In this document: in pieces, positions 18,009 through 28,200 of the stretch
Layout: each line of letters opens with the position of its first letter
Position numbering within the stretch: the first letter of the stretch is position 1
Assembly (NCBI GenBank): GCA_019636915.1
Contig: JAHBWQ010000002.1
Span: 1 to 59,901 of the forward strand
Direction: 5' to 3'
DNA from: Nitrospira sp.
Lineage (GTDB): Bacteria; Nitrospirota; Nitrospiria; Nitrospirales; Nitrospiraceae
DNA: 59,901 nucleotides
Position numbers and translations under genes: made by a program
Notes under the pieces: generated by a model
The model's input: the letters and a program-made list of their open reading frames with translations, nothing else
Databases searched by the model: none
What the model was told of the DNA's origin: nothing

Positions 18009-19478
18009 ATGTCGTACCGGACTCTCACGGGAAATCAGCAAGGGATCGCGCTGCTTGGCACGATGGTCATCGTTCTGCTCTTGTCGCTCCTGGCGTCAAC
18101 GCTCCTCAATCTATCCGGGCAGGAGATCGTAAGTGCTCGTGCCGGAAATGAGGCGGCTGTCGCTCAGCAGCTTGCGGATGCGGCAGGTGAACTGGCGGTT
18201 GCCTGGTTTCATGACCCACAGTCAACGGCTCGTGACCCACGGCTGGGGATCTTCCGTGAGAGAAGACATCGCGATGCCCAAGGAGGCCCGTCGTTCTTTG
18301 ACCCCAATGGCCGTTCTCAGTTTGTCGGGACGAGTGACCAGCCAGATATCACGCTTCTGGCAGGCAACCAGACGGACGAGCGACTCTTGAATGATCCGGA
18401 GGTCGGGGTGTTTCGCGCCATGCGCCATTTAGGGCAGGTTGAAGAGCTCAAGGTCTATGCACCATCGAATCCAGGCCTGCTGTGTACTATTGAGACCACG
18501 ATTGTGACCCACGCAACGCCATCGGTCAGACAGTCGGTCGTGGCCCAGTTGGGTGCGCTGAACCTTCGGCCCTTGACGGCCGCAGTGCAGGTGACAGGAC
18601 ATCTGGGGGAATTCCGGCAGGGGAATGAATCGCCGGTCAGAGTTCATTGGGGGGATTTGCGTGTGGGGGAAACCCTCGTCCTCAGTCACCAGGATGATAT
18701 TCCGACCAAGAGCCTGATGGCGCCAGTAACAGCGCAGAGCTATGACGAGACGGCTCAGCGCGAAGATCGCTGGGTGGAGGCGTGGATCGGGGGATCGGTT
18801 CTGGTCACTCAACCTGCTCCGGAGCAGGCACAGGGACTTCCATCCAATCTTCATGAAGGTCAATCGCCGATTCCGGGCGTCCGGCTGGATCAATGGACCT
18901 ATGAAGATCTGAAGCGCATGGCGAAACGTTTCGGACGCTACTTCGCGATTGACCGAGAGGGGTTGTTATATCCCCAAGGCATGGTTGAGCCGGGACGAGG
19001 GCTGTCTCCAGATGAGGTGTTGAAGTCGCAGATACCAGGTGATCAACAAGGGTTGATCTTCATCGATACCCTCGACCAATTGCCGCCACGCACGGACAAT
19101 CTCGGCGTTCTTCGAGTACAGGCCCCCTATCTTGAAGGTACGGTCGTGATGCAGGGACATATCCATCTCAATCCCAGTGGATCGGGGGCTACCATCAAGG
19201 CGCTCAGTCCTCCGCGGATTGATCCAGAGAGCACTGGCGTTCGGACGCCCGTTCAGCTCTCAGGGATTCAGCTGAACGGTGTGCTCTATGCCACCGGCAA
19301 TATCACAGTGACAGGAAAGGCGAAGGTGTATGGCGCGGTGGTCGCCGGTGGGACGATTCTGGCAACAGAATCACGGGGAACCCTCGAAGTCTGGTACGAC
19401 CATGATATCGGACAAGGGCGGTTTCGTGGCTTGCCGGTCGTCTATCGCGCTCCAGGCACATGGGTGGCCAAATATTGA
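18009..19478 (+). CDS. PilX-like large pilin-associated protein (cluster 1)
   Basis: A 489-aa protein starting with a PilX-type N-terminus: QQGIALLGTMVIVLLLSLLASTLL, then GQEIVSARAGNEAAVAQQLADAAGE. PilX proteins are usually 150-250 aa, so this one has a large extra C-terminal region (about 200-489) ending in a repetitive beta-type stretch (GVLYATGNITVTGKAKVYGAVVAGGTIL) resembling polymer-forming or bactofilin-like segments. Role: probably a minor pilin carrying an exposed adhesive or structural domain. It lies 15 bases after the pilW-like gene and before the PilB-type ATPase. Confidence 0.78.
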   Translation: MSYRTLTGNQQGIALLGTMVIVLLLSLLASTLLNLSGQEIVSARAGNEAAVAQQLADAAGELAVAWFHDPQSTARDPRLGIFRERRHRDAQGGPSFFDPNGRSQFVGTSDQPDITLLAGNQTDERLLNDPEVGVFRAMRHLGQVEELKVYAPSNPGLLCTIETTIVTHATPSVRQSVVAQLGALNLRPLTAAVQVTGHLGEFRQGNESPVRVHWGDLRVGETLVLSHQDDIPTKSLMAPVTAQSYDETAQREDRWVEAWIGGSVLVTQPAPEQAQGLPSNLHEGQSPIPGVRLDQWTYEDLKRMAKRFGRYFAIDREGLLYPQGMVEPGRGLSPDEVLKSQIPGDQQGLIFIDTLDQLPPRTDNLGVLRVQAPYLEGTVVMQGHIHLNPSGSGATIKALSPPRIDPESTGVRTPVQLSGIQLNGVLYATGNITVTGKAKVYGAVVAGGTILATESRGTLEVWYDHDIGQGRFRGLPVVYRAPGTWVAKY

Positions 19479-19554
19479 TCGGCCAAGGTGCGCTCCGTCT
19501 CCATAACAAATCCAAAAACACATTCTAGTTGTCGAAGAACAAGGAAGAGTTACA

Positions 19555-21381
19555 ATGATCGCACAAACTGCTGGTCCACAGAATAAGCGGGAAGTCCTTT
19601 CCGTTGCGAGCCTGAAAAAACTCCAGATGAGCAAAGCCCCAAGAAAAAAGACCATGGAGAGGAGTCTCCTGGATTGTATCGCCTATCGAGAGCTCGTCAG
19701 TCCGGTCGAATTGGATGCGGCAGTAGAAGAGTCGCTTTCGCGGGAAATCGATCTGGAGACCGTCCTGATCGATAAATATCGTGTCCCTAAACCGGCGCTC
19801 GGCCAAGCGCTGAGTGAGTTCTATCAATGTCCTTATGTTCCGTACGACGAACGGACGATCATTGATCCGGAACTCTTGAAAAACCTGAGTTTCGATTATC
19901 TCAGGAAGAACGCATGGATTCCGTTGAAGCGTCAGGGCACCGTGATCGACATCCTCATTAATGATCCGCATGATTTAGAAAAAGGCTTGGATATCCGGAG
20001 GGCATTCCCTGCAACCACGATCCGATTTTTGGTCGGGCTTCGGCGGGACATCGAACAATACCTGCTCGTTGCAACAGGTCAAGCAAATGGCGGTTCAATC
20101 ACGGATATCCTTGGAGAACTGGTTGACGAAGCCAGCATCGAAAGGAACGCGGAATTAGAGCGAAGAGAGATTGACGAAAACGACTCTGCCATCGTCCGGC
20201 TGGCCAATCAGATTATCGCGGAGGCCTATCGATTAGAGGCTTCAGACGTTCATGTTGAGCCCTATTCGGACCGTAAAGAAACCGCCGTACGGTTCCGGGT
20301 TGATGGAACGTGCTTTACCTACATGCGGATTCCTGCCACGTATCGGCGTGCCATCGTCTCGCGATTGAAGATTATGGCCAACTTGGATATTGCCGAACGG
20401 CGGAAGCCTCAAGACGGGAAGATCCGCTTCAAGTTGGCGAAGGACCGTGAAATTGAAGTGCGGGTGGCAACACTCCCGACGGCGGGAAACAATGAGGATG
20501 TCGTGTTACGGCTTTTGACTGCCAAGGAAACCATGCCGTTGGAAGCCATGGATTTTCCCCCTGGTGTGTTGCAGACCGTGAAAGAGCTCTCAGAACAGCC
20601 GTATGGCATTTTCCTGTGCGTGGGGCCGACCGGGTCAGGGAAGACGACCACGCTGCACGCCGTAATGAAACACATCAACACGGATGAGCGCAAAATTTGG
20701 ACCGCAGAAGATCCCATCGAGCTGACACAAGAAGGGCTGCGGCAGGTACAAGTGCATCCAAAGATTGGCTTTACCTTCGCCTCAGCGATGCGCGCGTTCC
20801 TCCGTGCCGACCCGGATGTCATCATGATTGGAGAGATGCGAGACAAAGAAACAGCAGATACTGCCATAGAAGCCTCACTCACCGGCCATCTGGTGATGAG
20901 CACGCTACACACCAATAGTGCGGTAGAAACCGTGACGCGGTTACTCGATATGGGGTGTGACTCGTTTAACTTTGCTGATGCGATGTTGGGTGTCCTCGCC
21001 ATGCGGCTCTGTAAACGTATCTGTTCCCAGTGCAAAGAAGAGTACCGTCCGACCCAACAGGAATATGACGAGCTTGTGCAGGGCTATGGGGCGAGATATT
21101 GGGAAAAACTCGGTGTCAGCAATTCCAACGACCTAAAACTGTATCGCGGAAAAGGCTGCGAAGTCTGCAATCACGCGGGATTTAAAGGGCGTGTAGCATT
21201 GCACGAACTTCTGGTCGGCTCAGAAGAGGTCAAGGCGTTGATTCAAAACCGAGCGCGCACAGCAGAAATTCTCAGTGTCGCCATGCGGGATGGGATGGTC
21301 ACTCTATTGCAAGACGGCATTCAGAAAGTACTGAAGGGACTGACGACGTACCGACAAGTTCGCGCCGTGGCTGTGAAGTGA
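19555..21381 (+). CDS. pilB: PilB/GspE-type pilus assembly ATPase
   Basis: A 608-aa secretion ATPase that powers pilus extension from the cytoplasmic face. The N-terminal region (about 30-170) matches the GspE-N/MshEN type only weakly. The ATPase core has SDVHVEPYSD, Walker A GPTGSGKTTT from residue 357, the aspartate and Walker B boxes around GEMRDKETADTA, and the His box GHLVMSTLHTNSA. A tetracysteine zinc site (CKRICSQC ... CEVCNHAGFKGR) is typical of PilB/GspE and absent from the retraction ATPase PilT. No pilC or pilM-Q genes lie in the window, so the rest of the machine is elsewhere. Confidence 0.93.
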   Translation: MIAQTAGPQNKREVLSVASLKKLQMSKAPRKKTMERSLLDCIAYRELVSPVELDAAVEESLSREIDLETVLIDKYRVPKPALGQALSEFYQCPYVPYDERTIIDPELLKNLSFDYLRKNAWIPLKRQGTVIDILINDPHDLEKGLDIRRAFPATTIRFLVGLRRDIEQYLLVATGQANGGSITDILGELVDEASIERNAELERREIDENDSAIVRLANQIIAEAYRLEASDVHVEPYSDRKETAVRFRVDGTCFTYMRIPATYRRAIVSRLKIMANLDIAERRKPQDGKIRFKLAKDREIEVRVATLPTAGNNEDVVLRLLTAKETMPLEAMDFPPGVLQTVKELSEQPYGIFLCVGPTGSGKTTTLHAVMKHINTDERKIWTAEDPIELTQEGLRQVQVHPKIGFTFASAMRAFLRADPDVIMIGEMRDKETADTAIEASLTGHLVMSTLHTNSAVETVTRLLDMGCDSFNFADAMLGVLAMRLCKRICSQCKEEYRPTQQEYDELVQGYGARYWEKLGVSNSNDLKLYRGKGCEVCNHAGFKGRVALHELLVGSEEVKALIQNRARTAEILSVAMRDGMVTLLQDGIQKVLKGLTTYRQVRAVAVK

Positions 21382-21406
21382 AGTAACTGACCTCTTCGAC
21401 GTGTGG

Positions 21407-21751
21407 TCAGGGAGTGTGCTCGAGCACGAAGACAAAGGAACCCAACCGGCTCAGCATCTCTGGGGAGATCCGGATAAACTCGAGTCCACAACGTTGTTCA
21501 GAAACCCACCGAACTCCGGCAAGCTCAATCTCGATAGGCGTAGTGCTGTCCGGTAAATCAATCCACAGCGTCAGATAGGACGAAACCTCCGGCGGTTGTG
21601 CTGCCAGCACGGCGCAGCCCTGTCTTGAGAGATTCAGAATCGTTCCTTCTGATCGGTAGGTGTGGTTGCCAAGCGTGCATGGCAGTTGGACGGCAAATCG
21701 TAATAGCTGTCGATTGTCTCGAGACATCTTAGATCTTTCCATTAGAACCAT
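21407..21751 (-). CDS. PilZ-domain protein (candidate c-di-GMP receptor)
   Basis: A 114-aa single-domain protein. It has the RxxxR motif (RQLLR, followed by FAVQLPC) and the second motif NLSRQGCAV of the (D/N)xSxxG type, then GVRWVSEQRCGLEFI, so c-di-GMP binding is plausible. It is convergent with the PilB-type ATPase gene (25 bases apart) and divergent from pilin cluster 2, which suggests a role in pilus control. The start is uncertain: in-frame ATGs lie at 21751, 21742 and 21727, none with a strong ribosome-binding site. Confidence 0.85.
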   Translation of the reverse strand: MVLMERSKMSRDNRQLLRFAVQLPCTLGNHTYRSEGTILNLSRQGCAVLAAQPPEVSSYLTLWIDLPDSTTPIEIELAGVRWVSEQRCGLEFIRISPEMLSRLGSFVFVLEHTP

Positions 21752-21756
21752 ACTGG

Positions 21757-21772
21757 TGGACGATTTGTTGCC
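21757..21772 (+). promoter_or_regulatory. Weak candidate sigma-54 promoter before pilin cluster 2
   Basis: TGG and TTGC stand at the correct GG-N10-GC spacing, but the middle of the -24 element differs from the consensus. It points to the pilin genes starting at 22024. The rest of the 272-base gap shows no gene. Confidence 0.3.
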
Positions 21773-22023
21773 GTAAAGGCGTCAAACATTCCCTCCTGAT
21801 GATAGCAGGTACGCTCGTCATGATCCTGTCGCCATTCTTTTAGATCTCTGATCAGCTTGTACGGAACTGTACAGCCTCTCTGCCGAAAATTGTTGCTCCG
21901 AAGTGCGAAAAATGACCGACTTAAACGAGTTACCTGTTAGTCTGAGCCTCATAAAATCAACTGGTTAGAGCGGCATGAGCCCCTTTCTCTAGCGGCATGC
22001 CCCTTGCTGGGTTAGGAGCCACC

Positions 22024-22521
22024 ATGTGGTATCGCTTCTTACTAGACAGGCAAGGCAAGAACAACCAGCGTGGATTTACGTTGATGGAAATGATGATTGT
22101 TGTAGCAATCATCTCGATCGTCAGCATGCTGGGCGTTCCAAATTACACAAGCTGGAATGCGAGGCATCAGCTTCGACAGGCCTCCACGGAGATTCAAAGC
22201 CAGCTGTCTTTTGCACGTGTCAGTGCCATGAGCCGAAACTCTGTCGTATCGGTCAATGTATCAGCAAGCAGCGGGAAAGTCGTACTGTCCGCTACAGACG
22301 CGTCCGGGGTATCGGTGGTCCAACCGGTTGCCCTGCCAGGCGGTGTCATCGGGGTGGCCCCCGAGCCTGCAGGGGTAACCTTCTCTCCACTGGGGATCAG
22401 GTCAGGTGGCGGAACAGGCAATCAACTGATCGTAATCTCCAATAATCACGGGCTTTCGTACTCGATACTCGTGACACCTCGAGGGACTGTTCGATGGTGT
22501 CCTGCTGCAACGTGCACATAA
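22024..22521 (+). CDS. FimT/GspH-type minor pilin (cluster 2)
   Basis: A 165-aa pseudopilin: a basic leader ending in NNQRG, then FTLMEMMIVVAIISIVSMLG with Phe at +1 and Glu at +5. LRQASTEIQSQLSFARVSAMSRN is typical of the GspH/FimT family; the C-terminus ends with a Cys pair (CPAATC). ATG 22024 follows AGGAG and fits the leader better than 21997. It begins a second minor-pilin set separate from that at 16.3-19.5 kb. Confidence 0.88.
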   Translation: MWYRFLLDRQGKNNQRGFTLMEMMIVVAIISIVSMLGVPNYTSWNARHQLRQASTEIQSQLSFARVSAMSRNSVVSVNVSASSGKVVLSATDASGVSVVQPVALPGGVIGVAPEPAGVTFSPLGIRSGGGTGNQLIVISNNHGLSYSILVTPRGTVRWCPAATCT

Positions 22522-22543
22522 CCAGAAATCAGGCGAGGGTGGC

Positions 22544-23050
22544 ATGAGGGAGTGGCCTCATCGAATGAGAGGGTATGGTGAAGAGGGGTTTACGCTGATC
22601 GAAGGGATGGTCGCAACGGTCCTCTTGGCGACCGGATTACTCGGTCTGGCGAGTATGCAGACGATCGCGATGGGGCGCAACGGCGATGCCAATGAAAAGA
22701 CACGCGTGACGAACTTTGCCGTCGAGATCATAGAGCGGATCCAATTCAACCGGCGCAATGCGCTCGCGTATAACGGGATCGACACTTCGGTTGTGTGCAC
22801 CATTAACACAACGACTCAGCCGATGGCTCGAGGGGATTGTGATCAATGGCGAAACTTGCTCACTGGTCAACTTGCAACCGGTTTGCAGAATCTCCGTGGT
22901 CAAGTCGCCGTTACAACCGTGGGTCCCACGCTGCCTCCCCTCAATCAGAATCGGGTCGTGGTGACGATGTCATGGATGGGGGATGCCGGAGAGCAAAAGT
23001 TGGCTACGGCAAGAAGTCTGTCGATCACCGCCATGGTGGCTCCGGAATGA
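22544..23050 (+). CDS. pilV: PilV-like minor pilin (cluster 2)
   Basis: A 168-aa protein: leader ending in YGEEG, then FTLIEGMVATVLLATGLLGLASMQ. The run from LLGLASMQ onward, with a variable C-terminus and a Cys pair, is typical of PilV. It overlaps pilW by 4 bases. It would belong to the priming complex with FimT, PilW, PilX and PilY1, all encoded here in canonical order. Confidence 0.88.
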   Translation: MREWPHRMRGYGEEGFTLIEGMVATVLLATGLLGLASMQTIAMGRNGDANEKTRVTNFAVEIIERIQFNRRNALAYNGIDTSVVCTINTTTQPMARGDCDQWRNLLTGQLATGLQNLRGQVAVTTVGPTLPPLNQNRVVVTMSWMGDAGEQKLATARSLSITAMVAPE

Positions 23051-24183
23051 TGATGCATGCAGGACAGAAATGGAAGGACGAAAGCAGCGCCCGCAAGGAA
23101 TCACCGTCGGCACTTGTGGGTGAGCAGGGCATGACGCTCATTGAGCTGGCGGTGGGCGCAGTGGTGGCGATGTTGGTGGTGGCTGGAGCTTATGCCGTCC
23201 TTACATCGAGCCAGAAGTCAACCCATGCCAATGATCAGATTGTGGAGACACAGCAGAACGTGCGGATTGCAATGGACTTGTTATCTCGAGACATCAAAAA
23301 TGCTGGGTTTGGTTGGGCAGGGCCGGTGCCGGGTCCTTCGTCGACGACCTGTGCGACGCCCATTGTACCACTGGACAAGGATCCGACGGGAAATGATATG
23401 GGCCCGGACAGCATTCGTCTTGCGGTCCCAATCGGGTCATCGATCGCGCCGGCATGGACATTGACCAATGCGGTCTTGGGAAAGGTCAAGATTACAGGCG
23501 TCAGCATGTCCGCCGGGGCTGTCGCCAATATGGCAACTGAGGCGGGAGGGAGCCTGAATGGATCGATTGTTACGATCGCAGGAGCCTCCACTGTCACGGT
23601 GACGGGCGTTACTCCGAGCGGGAGTACCAGTATCCTTAACTTTGCATCGACGCTTCTCCCGGCCTATTCAATTGGGATACCGGTCTATCTGTCGCAGTGT
23701 GTCACCTATTCAATCGGAACCACGGCGGCAGCATGCGGAGGTGTTGGGCCCTGTTTGTTGCGCAACGGTGTGTCGGTTGCCGACGGAGTCGAGGACATTC
23801 AGTTTGCTTACGCGTGCGACGGTTGTGTAGCAACGGTGAATTCTGGAGTTGCGGACCGGATCATTGACAATCAGGGAGGAGCGACCGGTTTCGATCAAGC
23901 CGACTTCATCACGAACAATCAATGGACGTTGGCTCCCATGACGGCCGACAAGATCCGTTTGGTGCAAATCACCGTGGTCGCCCGCCAAACGGATGCCGAC
24001 CTAGGGCTAGGCGAGAAACAGACGACCATGGCCTTGTCCTCAGCGCCTTTGCAGGTCAGTGATCACAACCATGCTCAGGGTCTCTTCACTGCCGGAGATC
24101 TGACAACGATGAACCCACCCTATACACAGTACCGGAGGAGGATGCTGACACGGACGGTGGAGACCAGAAATCAGCGATCCTAG
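23047..24183 (+). CDS. pilW: PilW-like minor pilin (cluster 2)
   Basis: A 378-aa protein with a polar leader ending in GEQG, then MTLIELAVGAVVAMLVVAGAY. QNVRIAMDLLSRDIKNAGFGW is the PilW hallmark. The long beta-rich C-terminus holds several Cys residues that could pair in the periplasm (CDGCVA; AACGGVGPC). ATG 23047 overlaps the pilV stop; the frame is open upstream inside pilV but that part is not homologous. It lies between pilV and pilX. Confidence 0.88.
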   Translation: MMMHAGQKWKDESSARKESPSALVGEQGMTLIELAVGAVVAMLVVAGAYAVLTSSQKSTHANDQIVETQQNVRIAMDLLSRDIKNAGFGWAGPVPGPSSTTCATPIVPLDKDPTGNDMGPDSIRLAVPIGSSIAPAWTLTNAVLGKVKITGVSMSAGAVANMATEAGGSLNGSIVTIAGASTVTVTGVTPSGSTSILNFASTLLPAYSIGIPVYLSQCVTYSIGTTAAACGGVGPCLLRNGVSVADGVEDIQFAYACDGCVATVNSGVADRIIDNQGGATGFDQADFITNNQWTLAPMTADKIRLVQITVVARQTDADLGLGEKQTTMALSSAPLQVSDHNHAQGLFTAGDLTTMNPPYTQYRRRMLTRTVETRNQRS

Positions 24184-24190
24184 GGACAGA

Positions 24191-24820
24191 ATGACTATGC
24201 GTAGATCGAACAGCAGAAGTGTAAAAGGTCTGAACAATGAGCAGGGTATCGCGATGCTGACTGTCTTGCTCGTCATGATGATGATGACGGCGCTCGGCAT
24301 CGCGGCCCTGACAGCCACAGGCCTTGAAAATCGTATGGCGGGATCCATGAGTTCGATTGAAGGCGCAACTGCGGCAGCTGAATCCTGTACAGGTATCGGT
24401 GTGAATATCATTCAACAAACGCTCGACCCGGATGGTGGGGCGGGTACCGTACCTGCAGCTTTTCTTAGCGATGCCGTCCCCGCAGGGCCGGTTTCTCCAG
24501 CAGGTCGGGGAGCCTTAACCGCGGAAATTATGGGCGGTTCCGATAACAACACCGACTCCCCTACTACGGCCCCCAACTTTGTACTCAGCGTCGGTTCCTA
24601 CACCGTCAACGGAGATATAGACCGGCTCTATCTCAAGCCACCCGCCGGTTCAGGCATGCAACAATTCGCCGGGTATGAAGGGACAGGGAATTCAGTGGTC
24701 GGCACGGCCCAGGCCTACTATCGAGTCGACTGCGTTGCACGTAATATAACGACGGGGACATCGGCTCGGGTGACGGCGGTCTATGCCTGTACTAGTAGTG
24801 GAGAGAGTTGTCAGAAATAA
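24191..24820 (+). CDS. pilX: PilX-like minor pilin (cluster 2)
   Basis: A 209-aa protein of normal PilX size: NNEQGIAMLTVLLVMMMMTALG, then LENRMAGSMSSIEGATAAAESC, the family motif with paired Met and Ala-rich helix. The C-terminus has cysteines (VDCVARN ... YACTSSGESC) likely to form disulfides. It lies 7 bases after pilW. PilX, unlike the other pilins, lacks the Glu at +5, as expected for the family. Confidence 0.86.
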   Translation: MTMRRSNSRSVKGLNNEQGIAMLTVLLVMMMMTALGIAALTATGLENRMAGSMSSIEGATAAAESCTGIGVNIIQQTLDPDGGAGTVPAAFLSDAVPAGPVSPAGRGALTAEIMGGSDNNTDSPTTAPNFVLSVGSYTVNGDIDRLYLKPPAGSGMQQFAGYEGTGNSVVGTAQAYYRVDCVARNITTGTSARVTAVYACTSSGESCQK

Positions 24821-24848
24821 GGGGAATGGTAGGAGGACGACTATAACC

Positions 24849-25211
24849 ATGGACATTCCAACGAAGCGTGACAAGCACCAAACGAGAACACATTCGTGGG
24901 GATCATGGGGCCTTGCTGGGGGTCTGGTGGTCCTGCTTGGCATGGCAGGACCGGTGTTGTCCGGCAGCCAGGTCTGGGCGCAAGTCATGGACAAGGTGGA
25001 ATCGGGATTTCCTACCGAGGGCCAAATCACCAGTGTCGGGCCGACCTCGATCGAGGTCGAGAATCGTCTCTACCGCCTCCATCAGAAACTCAACATCACA
25101 AGCGAAGGTGGCCAGCCGTTGGGGGTGCAGGATCTTCAAATCGGACATGGCGTTCAGTTCTGGTTAAAAGAGGGAGCCGTCGCCAAGATTATCGTAAGAA
25201 ATCCAAGATAA
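24849..25211 (+). CDS. Small secreted protein between pilX and pilY1 (PilY2-like position)
   Basis: A 120-aa protein with a signal sequence (GLAGGLVVLLGMAGPVLSGSQVWAQ; cleavage likely after WAQ) and a compact beta domain: EGQITSVGPTSIEVENRLYRL and GHGVQFWLKEGAVAKIIV. The domain resembles small OB-like (DUF5666-like) folds, but this is only a shape match. In other bacteria a small protein, PilY2, is encoded next to PilY1; the position here is similar but the sequence match is unproven. ATG 24849 is chosen because the signal sequence follows it. Confidence 0.7.
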   Translation: MDIPTKRDKHQTRTHSWGSWGLAGGLVVLLGMAGPVLSGSQVWAQVMDKVESGFPTEGQITSVGPTSIEVENRLYRLHQKLNITSEGGQPLGVQDLQIGHGVQFWLKEGAVAKIIVRNPR

Positions 25212-25294
25212 GGGTAAAGAGACCGGTGCCTGTCAACCCCAGTGAAGGAACCGATCCTCCATTGGGTGAGTGCCGATAGGAACGGGAGGAGTAC

Positions 25295-28200
25295 ATGAAA
25301 AAATACGAAAAATGGTGGAAGACCCCCTTTGTTGCGGGAGTAGGATGCCTGTCCATCCTGGGTGCCCTCTGTGTCCCACAGTCGGCTTATGGACAAAACA
25401 TGGCGGACTATACGGCGATGCCGCCCTTTATCGCCGACGCCGTCCCCCCGAACGTGCTTCTCCTGATGGACAACTCAGGCAGTATGAATCTTTCGGCCTA
25501 TCACCTGTCCGGCGAGGCTTATGTCCCAACTAAGGAATACCAAGGCTATTTCAAGTTCGACAAGTGTTACAGCTACGGGTCGAATAAATTCACGCCCGGT
25601 CCAGATCGAGCGACTACGGGAAACCCCTGCGCATCCGGTTCTCCCTGGCTGGGGAATTTTCTGAATTATCTGACGATGACCAGGTACGAGATCATCAAGC
25701 TGATCATGATGGGCGGAAAATGTGCTCCACGCGCGACCAATGGAACCTGTTATCCCGGCGGAACCTTGAATTTTGAAACAACGGAAGCTGTCAACAGCAT
25801 CACGATGGATGGGACCGGAATCAGCCCCTATTCATCGAGCAAGTGTTTTAGGCGAGACGGGAATTCACTCGAGGTGTGGTCTTCAGGATGTGGCGGCGGA
25901 TCGACTGCCTATACATTAAAAACAGAAATTGCGGCTGAACCCAATGGGGTAATCCAGGCTGTCGGGAGCAAGGCACGTTTTGGTCTGATGCAGTTCAAAA
26001 GCTCTGGAGACGGCGGAAAGATTATGGCCGAGGTCGGCAGTAATGTGGTGAGCATGGTCAATGCGATTGAAAACACGGACGCCGCAACATGGACGCCTTT
26101 GGCCGAGTCTCTGTATGAGGCGACACGCTATTTTGCGCAGGTGCAGCCTGCCTTTAGCAATTCAGACTACTCGTACACTGTCGAAGCCAAAGATCCCTAT
26201 TACTTCAAAACTCCGGACTGGAGCACGAAGAACCCCGGTGAATATGTGAAGTGCTGCAAGAGCTTTATCATGGTATTCACGGACGGGGCTTCGACACAGG
26301 ACACCAATGTCCCATCGGCCTTACGAGACTTGGCGCATGATCATCATGGAGCCCACTGCGTCGGGGCCACTTCGGGCGACATCTGCACGGGTCATAAGAC
26401 CAACTATTCTGACAACGGCAACCATTATCTCGATGACGTGGCCTACTATGCCCACACGACCGATCTGCGGCAAGCCACCTTGCCGGTGCTGAACATTGCG
26501 GGGAAAGATCTGGCCGGGTTTCAAAACGTCACAGTGTACACGTTCTATGCCTTTGGGGAACCAATCGGACGAGAACTGTTGAAAACAGCGGCCAAGACTG
26601 GAGGATTCGAAGATCGCAACAATAACAACCAGCCGGATCTGGTCGAAGAATATGATAGAGCGAATAACTACACCGGTGCCCAGGGAGCTGATGGGCTTCC
26701 TGATACCTACTTTGAGTCAGCGGATGCCGATGATCTTCGTGACAAGTTGCTGGCTGCGATCACCAGCATCTTACAGCGCAGCGCCTCAGGAACCGCGGTA
26801 TCGGTACTGGCAACGTCATCCACGGGTGACGGGTCTCTCTATCAATCGTTTTTCTATCCTCTCATCTATGAAGGAACGAGAGACATCAAATGGACCGGTT
26901 ACACGCAGGGGCTGTTTCTCGACACTTTCGGCAATCTCCGGGAGGACACGAACGACGATGGGCGGTTGATCTATAACCAAGATAAGATCATTCGGACCAG
27001 GTTCGACACGGCGACGAATAATGTCTTAGTCGATCGGTTTCACGACACTGACGGGGATGGGAAGGCAGATAGTACAACGCCGTTTGAAACAGTCGGATTG
27101 CGGGATGTCAACGGTATCTGGGAAGCCGGCAAGCAGTTGGCCCTGACGAATCCGGATGATCGGAAAATTCTGACGTGGGTCGATGATGGAGACGGGGTGG
27201 TCGAATCAGGGGAGCAGATTGCCTTCACCACCGCGAATGCCTCAACTTTGAGCCCATTTTTAAGGGCCGGAACAGCTCCCTATACGGCGAACAATATTAT
27301 CAACTTCATTCGCGGCACCCAGGTGGCCGGCCTGCGGGATCGGCAAATTACGGTCAATGGGTCGTTGACGGTCTGGAAATACGGCGATCCCATTCATTCA
27401 ACACCGACCATCGTTGGTCCGCCGAGGGAACGGTTCGACTTCCTCTATGGGGATGCCACCTACACGCCATTCTTTCAGAAGTACAAGAATCGCCGCCAGG
27501 TGGCTTATGTCGGGTCTAACGATGGGATGTTACACGCCTTCAATAGCGGGTACTATCATCGTGGGGACGATGCAAGTACATCAGGAGTTGAACGCGGGTG
27601 GTACACCAAGACTCCAACGGACAACTCCGGGGGCAAAGAATTGGGCCAAGAACTGTGGGGGTTCATCCCCTATCAATTGCTGCCCCATCTGAAGTGGTTG
27701 ACACAGGCTGACTATACCCACGTCTATTATGTGGACCTTAAGCCGAAAGTCACAGACGTGAAGATTTTCTCGGACGATGCTGATCATCCCAATGGCTGGG
27801 GCACGATTCTCATCGGCGGGTTCCGCTTGGGGGGCAGTTGCGGCGCCTGCGTGGCCTCGACTGGTGCTCCCACGATGACGGTCAACATCTCCGGGACGTC
27901 TAGGACCTTTTATACTGCCTATTTCGTGCTGGACATTACTAATCCAGAAGTGGAACCAAAATTATTGTGGTCGTTCAGTTCGGCCGATCTTGGGCTTTCC
28001 ACGAGTTATCCCTCCATTGTCCGGACGAGTCCCGCTGGTGATGCCAAAGCGGACCATACGAACGCCAAATGGTACGTAGTATTCGGCTCAGGCCCCACCG
28101 GTTATGACGCGGCTGTCAAGACCGGCGGAACAGACGGTCAATCGGCGAAGCTGTTTGCGGTGGATCTGATATCCGGTCCTGGGGCGAACAACAGTCTGGT

